DNA of 64,000 bases. It comes from Burkholderiales bacterium. Its GTDB lineage: Bacteria > Pseudomonadota > Gammaproteobacteria > Burkholderiales > Nitrosomonadaceae. Below, in pieces: positions 57,801 to 64,000 of this stretch. How positions within the stretch are numbered: the first letter of the stretch is position 1; each line of letters begins with the position of its first letter. The DNA lies in the NCBI GenBank assembly GCA_024235795.1, contig JACKLR010000003.1:868001-932000 (forward strand), given 5' to 3'. The notes below the pieces were generated by a model. It was given only the letters and a program-made list of their open reading frames with translations, did no database searches and was not told the origin of the DNA. A program made the position numbers and the translations under genes.

Positions 57801-58955
57801 CGGCGATAATTTATCTTGACTATCACTGATTACCTTAAACGCAACACGTAACACGAAAGCATCCTGCTCCGTTTCGAGAACCGCGATCAGTAATTCCAGC
57901 AACGGCTCGAACAAATCAGCTGATGTCACATTCTTAACACATTCAAGCAACGCAGCCGCTTTTACTTGAGCACATTCATCCTGCAATGCTAGCCGGCGCA
58001 ACCAGAATATCAGATCCTGATGCTCAGCCTGGCTGATGCTCCCAGCAAGCACCTGCCGCACATAAGGACTGGGATCTTTAGCAATAACAAGAAACAATTT
58101 CACCAGATCGGGAAAGTCTTTAAGATTTTCACCGAGTATCTGTACAGCGCGCCTGCGCACAAAAAAATCATCACCGGTTTGCGGATTGGTTAAACGTTTC
58201 TCCAAAACCGCAGATAACGATGCAGGATCAAGCGTTTGCAGCAAACTCAATGCTTCGCATTGAATCCATACTGCCTGCCTCGATTCCAGTGCAGAACGAT
58301 AAACATATTGAGTCGTTGAAACACTGACAACTTCCTGTTGAAGATGCTTAGGTAGCACTTTTAAGGCTGTCGACAAACAATTGAATGCCGTGATATTCAC
58401 CCGGTTGTCCCCGTCATAGGCCAGTAACGGCTGAATCATTGATTCTAGATTGAGGTTATGCCACAAAATAGCATGTCCTAAGGACTCACCTTGCTGTTGC
58501 ATAATTTCAGCAGTCAGGTTCCCAATGTAACGCAAGTACAACGCCATCTTGTGTTCGGCGCGCGTATGACGTCGCAAATAACGATCCGTCATGGCATCGG
58601 AACCAAACCAGCGACTGAAGGCTTCTTTGTCGCCTTCAAGATCAGCGGGTGACGCACCAAGGTATTCGGCATAGTCCAGTATATATTGTTCCCGCTCCCT
58701 GTCCGCTATGGCGCGTGTGAACCGGCTTACAAATTCAACATGATGATTACGAAGGTCATAAATATATTGCTGTAACGTGATAATTTCCAGGGTGATAAAC
58801 AAACTTAGGCTACGCAGATCAACTTCATCGCCAACTACATTTTTTCCCCTCGCAAGATAGGCCTGGATAAGTGATTCCGATATCCGGCTATCCGCTTTCA
58901 GCCAGAAAGGATGGGAATATTTCGCAAGCAGTTTTCTCAGTTGATCTTCAATCAC
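54810..58955 (-). CDS. HEAT-repeat/CapB(PgsB)-like ligase fusion
   Basis: A 1381-residue protein. Residues about 1-150 are helical, 150-430 contain HEAT-type repeats (FFVRRRAVQILGENLKDFPD; SPYVRQVLAGSISQ), a soluble region follows, then a transmembrane helix near 690-710 (FELTVFTAAAILIFSI). After it comes a Mur-ligase-like ATP domain of the CapB/PgsB type: P-loop GGWGTRGKSGTERIKAA near residue 730, then MLWECMALTP and TITNTYPDHEDLQGP. Ordinary PgsB is about 400 residues, so this is a large fusion. By family it should ligate amino acids such as glutamate into a polymer at the membrane. It overlaps the upstream gene by eight bases. No CapA or CapC homologue is inside the window; they may lie beyond it. 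Confidence 0.75.
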   Translation of the reverse strand: MIEDQLRKLLAKYSHPFWLKADSRISESLIQAYLARGKNVVGDEVDLRSLSLFITLEIITLQQYIYDLRNHHVEFVSRFTRAIADREREQYILDYAEYLGASPADLEGDKEAFSRWFGSDAMTDRYLRRHTRAEHKMALYLRYIGNLTAEIMQQQGESLGHAILWHNLNLESMIQPLLAYDGDNRVNITAFNCLSTALKVLPKHLQQEVVSVSTTQYVYRSALESRQAVWIQCEALSLLQTLDPASLSAVLEKRLTNPQTGDDFFVRRRAVQILGENLKDFPDLVKLFLVIAKDPSPYVRQVLAGSISQAEHQDLIFWLRRLALQDECAQVKAAALLECVKNVTSADLFEPLLELLIAVLETEQDAFVLRVAFKVISDSQDKLSPELAGKWAQALQPPLAKLHSKAEQIGVRRWAAQTREQLWLRSQPEILAMARQLENELQRVEPGDGYKPSKEIDTIEEETFGRMLSVLGQKDFGYDVKTDLFQSRTITRGHRFGFRLWRFLHELRHPAPDKRQAFEHTIGRVFDGNIRASSAILSELAETKVPGEPLFIMEEGGWRPYLPLVDEVISSLDPVVAKPVRLFSSEGITEIIPPRSVHKRLMARVILNVKFTEFSRLRNWRESHQTEPVKYIQSLKRLGFEVTFRPYGDGDAALSEDPAVSRFFPAVAVVPVPDMWERIQHYFFSAYENSLFELTVFTAAAILIFSIRHVYQSRKIHKLRNNLPLVVGGWGTRGKSGTERIKAAMLNAMGYSLVSKTTGCEAMFLYADAYGKMHEMFLFRPYEKATIWEQYHVMNHAVGLHADIMLWECMALTPSYVKILQQHWVRDDISTITNTYPDHEDLQGPAGINIPEVMTNFIPKAGILLTTEEQMRPILSHAAAKQNTRFDSVGWLESGLLTPDVLARFPYEEHPDNIALVLRLAEELGIEQDFALKEMADRVVADLGVLKTYPVAKVNNRKLQFTNGMSANERFGCLSNWKRMEFDRQDFVTEPGVWITTLVNNRADRIARSRVFAGIIVNDISADQHVLIGSNLQGISGYIEEGWEVYAASLTLWPEAIPGQEAVSPEQVFMQFAKQFRVAFTPEIVTSRLRVMLSSLPDITDETIEMLCSHWQSIEILQEKIESWVNENDDGNVKDILLHHERNLEILGVYETFGSKLQKPEDRQNLDNEFRKILYQWFLQKIIVIEDYHATGDAIIKQIANMTPPGFFNRIMGMQNIKGTGLDFVYRWQAWNTCYEACAQMKNRSPTKIEQGLRTLSAFREYGLLSETHVRETVEQVKQSPHAQRESIQAELTMILSNLERAMLQVNAGMTVKQQTGWGAKLIGVLEAFLDAGDAVKRRKTADKIYKDLVDERISIGRAIQELQQLNKRQKGGWLIKWLKS

Positions 58956-61900
58956 GATCCACCATCATTCGATTATTTAGCGTATGTGGAATATGCTGCT
59001 GCCGGATGTCCCTGAAACTGATCTCACGAGGATGAAAATCCCTATACATGCGCCCTCTACCAAAATGCCATGACAAATAGAGTAGCCCGTTATAGTTCGG
59101 AATATCAAAGTCTCGTCTGAACATCAACCCGACCTCAATACGCTGCTGATTGATCCGCCACTGATTCCACGCAGTATTAAAAACAAAAGAATGACGATCA
59201 AATGAATTCACCCGGTAATTATCAGAAAAGAAATGTATCAATCGATAACCGATGTCCACATCAAGTTTTCCAATCAATTGGCGCCAGTTTACCGAAAACC
59301 ACAAATGATCCGGATGAAAAATATTGCCATTTTCATTGGATACCACTGAAAATCGTGTCTGCCATAATGTATCCAGCCAGGGACGATGCGTCAGAACATT
59401 TGAAATTCTAACACCGCGTTGATGATCCGCCTTGTATTTGGTGTAAACATCCTGATCGATACGATTATCATCCAATGTGGTAGCAGGCAGACTCATTACA
59501 CGATGAAAAAAAGACAATTCCGGGGTATACCAGGTCTTAGGATTGATTTCTCGTCGTTGGAATACCGACATATCGAATTGCGCTGCCCATTCGACATCAT
59601 GATTGCCGGGACGATTAAACTGCTGCATATGTATGCTGCCATCCAGCCTGATACCGACAGGAATTGCCCGGGGTTGATAAATCATCGACTCTGACACACC
59701 AAAACTCGGTTCACCGTGCTCTCTGGCACGCCCCATAAAATCCGTTCTGAAGTAAACACCACGATTGGCGTTGTAATACCGATGTGTAGCGGAAGATTCA
59801 AAAAAACGCTCGGAGTCATTACTGCCGAAAATGTCACCAAAATTCCGCCGGCTTACTGCAGCATTATTAATCGACCAGGTACCATCCTCCTGAGACCCCA
59901 AAGGAAAGCTATCATGCAACACGATTTTATCCGGCCCGCCATTCTGTTCTACTGTTACCAAACCTTCAGGCACAGATTCAGCCGGAACCACTGTTCTACG
60001 GTTCAATATCTCGGCTTGACGCAGTGCAGGATGTCGCTGGAATACACGAACCAATATTTCCTGTTCATCCAATTCAGGGCTTATTGTTATTTCTTCAAAT
60101 CCAGATTCGATTTCTCGGTAGGATATGAAATTTTCCCCATTCTTTAACTTATCGATACGCAGCCAAGCAGGGCCTTCGACGTTAAAAACAACAGGATCAT
60201 CACGAGTTGCCACATGATAGCCACGTTCAGCCAAATTGGTCTGCACTGCCTGCCCTGACTCCGTAATCCTGACCCTGACAAATTGATTGGTCACCGGATT
60301 TACCGCACCAAATTTCAAGGTATGCCCGCCAGCCGGTATCGGTATCTCCACCTCAGTCATGGGATTATCTGCCGTTAGCTCAATAGTGACCGGCATTTGT
60401 TCGTCCAATTGATAAAATACATTCAGCGGAACCGGTTTCATATAACGCACATTATCCTGTAACAGCAACACCTTCATCACTGTGGGCGACAGGTTATTCA
60501 TACTCAATATCAGGCGATTGGAACCGGTTATTACTTGTTCATCAAGTTGCATTGGCATTATTAATGCTTTTCTTACACGCCATACCGGCGTTTCGGGCTG
60601 CCAACCGTCAATTTTGATGAAACGCAACCCAGCACTGTATTGAAAATTTGTCATAGTCAGCCAACCAGACTGGCGGGATAATCGGGCAAGCAACGGCCGC
60701 AATTCAACCGCTTCGGGATATTTTGCCGCCAGCGCTTCAGCCTTTACCATTGCGTATTCCTGATACTCGAGATTCAGTTCCGCAAGCCAAAGCAATAAAG
60801 TCATCAAATCTTGACTATTTGCTTCTTGCAGGTCTGTATACCGGGCAATAATTGCCTCAACATTACCCGCAGCCACCTGTGTCCTATCAGGCCAATCAAT
60901 ACTATCCTGAAAATCAGATACAGGAAAATGGCTTTTCAGAAAATCAGCCGAATCAGTCAGTGCAAAGTTATTTGCCAGCCAGTCGACTAACGACGGATGA
61001 TTCAGTGGCGGCAAAACACCCAGATCAAATACCGGGCGTTGTACAAATACATTAATCAAAAATGATCTATCGAATCCTGACAATTCAATTTCATGATGAC
61101 CAGGGCCAAAATTGAATTCTTCCGTAGCACGCTGCCCCACCGCCCAACCTTCATGACTAATGATTGTCGGCCAGTCAACCTGACGGTTATTGTTTATCGG
61201 CATCAAACGCAAACCGTTTTTACTGCGTAACTTAAGCCAGGCATCAATCGTTATATCTTCTGGCGGATGTACCGGTCTGGCATCCACACGCAACCGGATG
61301 GGGCCGATAAAACTAAGTTTTACCGGTTTCTCAGTCGTTGCAAGAAAGGCCTGACTCGAGATGTCACGCGCACTGTTATACAACGATACTGCACCGGCAT
61401 AATCTGTGATGATATTCTGCTCTTCACGCCAATGGCGAGGTCCGGGATGATTCATCCGCCATTGCACCCAAGGAACAACAGCATCCACTTTCCTCTCGCT
61501 TAGGTCATTGCGCAATTGGATGCCTTCTTGAAGAAATTGATGCCATTTTTCACCGTTTTCCCCAGCATCTTCGAAAAAATCAAGCGCAATTTCATAATCT
61601 CCTTGTTCAATTGCATATTGCGCTCGCCAGAAATTTTTCGTGTGATCGTCGGGTAAATAATCAATCAAGGTAAAGAAAACAGTCCACCAGTTCGATTGAT
61701 AAGCGGCTTGAATCATGGTTTCCAATGGCAAATGCACTTCAGGAAGCACAAGCCCTATCATCAATGCCATTTCAGGTTGCTCGTTTTCCAGTAAAACAGT
61801 GACCAATTCACTCAGATACTCGGGTTTCGGCTCACTGTGCAACATGGCTGACAATAACAGTTGCAACTTATCCGTATCGTCGGTATCCCGATAAAACGCT

Positions 61901-64000
61901 TTCAGCCTCTTAAAGGCAAACTGACGTAACACAGTATCCTGCGCATAAAAAAGCAGACCGCGCAGTTGCTGTTCCATTAAAAAAAACTCACCAAGCTGGT
62001 ACAACGCCTGTACACGTTTCATTTCTGCCTGCCGGGTAATTGCCACTGTGGGGCTGCCGTGCAGTATTTCCGTCCATGTTTCCAATGCAACAATCCAACG
62101 CTGGTCATTTTGTGCCTTCTCAGCCTGCGTGAATAACTTGTCTAAATCCTCGTCGGTAAGGAAATTTAGTGGATTGGTGGAAAACGGAATTGGTTTACTG
62201 ACTGACGTCGTATACAACGCATGCTGCGATTTTAGAAACCGCATTAAAGGCAACCAGTGATTCACTAGTTCTTTTTCCAATACCGAATCAGGTGCTTCTC
62301 CTGAAAAAGTCCGAAAGAATTGATGGTAGCTATCCTGTTCATTGGAAAATGCATGGACCATATGCAAATAATCCATTTCTGACAGGGTAAAAAAACGGGA
62401 AATACGATGTTGAATGGCAAGCCGAACATTACCGATTGCAGATTCCGGTTGCCAAATCTTAATTTGCCGCACCTTTGCCGGCAAATCGATTTCCAGAAAC
62501 CCTGACGACACTATCGGTGATGCTACAAACCAACGGTTAAAAGCTCCATCAAGATTCAAAGGAAGTCCAATATCACGTACATTCTGTTGCAACAGCCTTA
62601 ATCCGGCTGTTCCGGGACTATCGGCATACTTGGTTTCTGCCAATAAAGAAGATTTATTGATCTGTAAACGGACAGGTTGCTCGTCATCAAACTGAACCAT
62701 AAAAACGCCATTTTCAACTGAATTGTCCAGATCAGCTATGACGCGCAATAGTCCGGGGCTAGTACGTGATGGCAACATATAACAAAAAACTGTATCACAC
62801 TCCGAATAGCCCGGCCCAGCAACGGGAAGATCCACAAAATTGCCTAGATTAAACCGACTAAGCATGTTTTTGAGATTCTGCCTGCCAATTGAACGCGTTT
62901 GCTGCCATTCGCCCGGTTCAAGCAATTCTTTCGCTATAAACCAATTGACATGTTGGTGTGAATCCGCATGCTGTTTTGAAACAGGACGAATATTCTGATA
63001 GAAGGTATGAGTACCCTTTAGTTTATCGGCAATGGTTTGCAACTGCTTTTCATGCGACACATACTCCGGCTTTGAAGCTTCCCGCCTCATGAACATTGCA
63101 GCCAGCATACCGCTTTCACGATGGGAATTATCCCGAGCAAGCTGTTGTGTGTAGAATTCCTTTCCGGCCAGCGTTAAACTGGAATCAGTTAACTCATTTG
63201 CAATTTCCGGTGGATTCCACAACCGCAGCGAAGAGTCTGTTGTATCCAATGATTGCCATATATGCTGCGGATCGGCGTGATCCAATCGATTAAAAAACGG
63301 CAAAAGATAATCGGATGAAACCTGCTGCATCAAACGCCCATACACCTTGGCGGTAGCCTTCAACTGGAGCCGATGTTTACCTGCCGGTACAGTGATATAA
63401 CCGGTTTCCAGTTGCCCTGTCACCTTTTTCCAGTGATTGATATACACCGGAGCAAATTGATCGACCGATGTCTCGAATAACATGGTTTTATAAGGCAGGC
63501 CGTCAAGATATGCAAAAACCCGATAGTTTTGCTGCATTTGACTTTCTGTTTCGGAAAAAGCCCGGCGATGCTCTAATACGAAATGTGCGGGCCCCTCGAC
63601 AGTGATTTCCGCGGTTTTTTCTCCCGGTAGTAACTGCCAATAAGTTTGTGACGCTGCCTGATTACCTCGGCGCATTTTAATGGTTGAACCCGGCAAAGGT
63701 ACAACGTGACGATAGGGGGCAATGTCATTTAATGATTGATTTCGAGAAATGAATAACGCAAATTGCAAATCATGCGTTTGGTGAACTTGATGATTAATAC
63801 GAATCAGACTGGAATGATTGGTATTGCGGCGGGTGATCAGCGAATGCCCATCATCAGAAATTGTAGCTGGTAAACTTGCAAAAAGTCCCGAACCATTAGA
63901 AAACTGAATATTAAAATCGTTGACGGACAGTCGACGCTTTGGGTGATGTAATCTCAAATACGCACCTTGCGGCACGTGAATGGTAGTATGTTCTCCGGGC
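58948..64000 (-). CDS. Giant envelope protein with C-terminal barrel-like region (5' end outside window)
   Basis: At least 1683 residues; the frame is open to the window edge, so the true start is missing. No single family recognised. Repeated beta-rich modules that look like sugar- or polymer-binding domains (QVHQTHDLQFALFISRNQSL; ITVPAGKHRLQLKA and later IPAGGHTLKFGA) alternate with helical, TPR-like stretches around residues 600-830 (counted from the first GTG). The last 300 residues (WSINNAAVSRRNF to the end) are rich in aromatic alternating strands, as in an outer-membrane barrel; the final residue is Asp. Its stop overlaps the CapB-like gene, so an exporter or surface anchor for the polymer made by that enzyme is inferred. 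Confidence 0.6.
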   Translation of the reverse strand, partial: PGEHTTIHVPQGAYLRLHHPKRRLSVNDFNIQFSNGSGLFASLPATISDDGHSLITRRNTNHSSLIRINHQVHQTHDLQFALFISRNQSLNDIAPYRHVVPLPGSTIKMRRGNQAASQTYWQLLPGEKTAEITVEGPAHFVLEHRRAFSETESQMQQNYRVFAYLDGLPYKTMLFETSVDQFAPVYINHWKKVTGQLETGYITVPAGKHRLQLKATAKVYGRLMQQVSSDYLLPFFNRLDHADPQHIWQSLDTTDSSLRLWNPPEIANELTDSSLTLAGKEFYTQQLARDNSHRESGMLAAMFMRREASKPEYVSHEKQLQTIADKLKGTHTFYQNIRPVSKQHADSHQHVNWFIAKELLEPGEWQQTRSIGRQNLKNMLSRFNLGNFVDLPVAGPGYSECDTVFCYMLPSRTSPGLLRVIADLDNSVENGVFMVQFDDEQPVRLQINKSSLLAETKYADSPGTAGLRLLQQNVRDIGLPLNLDGAFNRWFVASPIVSSGFLEIDLPAKVRQIKIWQPESAIGNVRLAIQHRISRFFTLSEMDYLHMVHAFSNEQDSYHQFFRTFSGEAPDSVLEKELVNHWLPLMRFLKSQHALYTTSVSKPIPFSTNPLNFLTDEDLDKLFTQAEKAQNDQRWIVALETWTEILHGSPTVAITRQAEMKRVQALYQLGEFFLMEQQLRGLLFYAQDTVLRQFAFKRLKAFYRDTDDTDKLQLLLSAMLHSEPKPEYLSELVTVLLENEQPEMALMIGLVLPEVHLPLETMIQAAYQSNWWTVFFTLIDYLPDDHTKNFWRAQYAIEQGDYEIALDFFEDAGENGEKWHQFLQEGIQLRNDLSERKVDAVVPWVQWRMNHPGPRHWREEQNIITDYAGAVSLYNSARDISSQAFLATTEKPVKLSFIGPIRLRVDARPVHPPEDITIDAWLKLRSKNGLRLMPINNNRQVDWPTIISHEGWAVGQRATEEFNFGPGHHEIELSGFDRSFLINVFVQRPVFDLGVLPPLNHPSLVDWLANNFALTDSADFLKSHFPVSDFQDSIDWPDRTQVAAGNVEAIIARYTDLQEANSQDLMTLLLWLAELNLEYQEYAMVKAEALAAKYPEAVELRPLLARLSRQSGWLTMTNFQYSAGLRFIKIDGWQPETPVWRVRKALIMPMQLDEQVITGSNRLILSMNNLSPTVMKVLLLQDNVRYMKPVPLNVFYQLDEQMPVTIELTADNPMTEVEIPIPAGGHTLKFGAVNPVTNQFVRVRITESGQAVQTNLAERGYHVATRDDPVVFNVEGPAWLRIDKLKNGENFISYREIESGFEEITISPELDEQEILVRVFQRHPALRQAEILNRRTVVPAESVPEGLVTVEQNGGPDKIVLHDSFPLGSQEDGTWSINNAAVSRRNFGDIFGSNDSERFFESSATHRYYNANRGVYFRTDFMGRAREHGEPSFGVSESMIYQPRAIPVGIRLDGSIHMQQFNRPGNHDVEWAAQFDMSVFQRREINPKTWYTPELSFFHRVMSLPATTLDDNRIDQDVYTKYKADHQRGVRISNVLTHRPWLDTLWQTRFSVVSNENGNIFHPDHLWFSVNWRQLIGKLDVDIGYRLIHFFSDNYRVNSFDRHSFVFNTAWNQWRINQQRIEVGLMFRRDFDIPNYNGLLYLSWHFGRGRMYRDFHPREISFRDIRQQHIPHTLNNRMMVDRD

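Noticed and set aside
21041..64000. Right attachment site of the mobilizable element
   Set aside because: I looked by eye for a repeat of the tRNA 3' end (GTTCGAGTCC, CAGACCCACCA) and found none, so no right border is claimed.

Overview
The window looks like a chromosomal segment of a betaproteobacterium, most probably a Nitrosomonas-type ammonia oxidiser. This is inferred from the housekeeping gene orders (hemC-hemD-hemY beside ppc, rsmD-coaD-ferredoxin, rpsU-yqeY-dnaG-rpoD) and the style of the encoded proteins; no ammonia-oxidation gene is present to prove it.

Layout. 1-1.4 kb: an oxygen-binding-type MBL-fold di-iron protein translationally coupled to a helical MCP-like protein. 1.6-3.7 kb: a compact restriction-modification pair (MT-A70 methyltransferase, BglII-like endonuclease) and an unknown membrane-anchored coiled-coil protein. 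3.9-20.95 kb: housekeeping genes (SDR protein, ferredoxin reductase, hemY/hemD/hemC, ppc, M16-like protein, rsmD, coaD, ferredoxin, tsaD, rpsU, yqeY, dnaG, rpoD), ending in a CAU-anticodon tRNA, probably tRNA-Ile2.

21.0-28.1 kb: an integrative mobilizable element beside that tRNA: tyrosine integrase, winged-helix/HTH protein, and an IncP/RP4-like DNA-processing module (traM-traL-traK leftward, an oriT with nested inverted repeats, traJ-traI-traG rightward) without mating-pair genes. 28.2-36.8 kb: an outer-membrane barrel gene split by an IS4-family element (1285 bp, 9-bp target duplication), a periplasmic binding-protein-like gene and two large c-di-GMP proteins.

37.0-54.6 kb: one dead IS5-type transposase gene blown up by serial insertions. 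Removing each insertion at its target duplication restores the reading frame below it. It holds IS1380 copy 1 (itself holding an IS21 element), a second IS21, and an IS427-type IS5. That IS5 holds an IS630 and an IS66. The IS66 holds IS1380 copy 2, and its transposase gene tnpC is cut by two different group II introns. At its deepest the nest has four levels.

54.8-64 kb: two very large overlapping leftward genes, a HEAT-repeat/CapB-PgsB-like ligase fusion and a giant envelope protein with a C-terminal barrel-like region that runs off the window. They are plausibly a poly-amino-acid polymer synthesis and export locus. The 245 bases at 54565-54809, between the dead transposase and this locus, show no gene.
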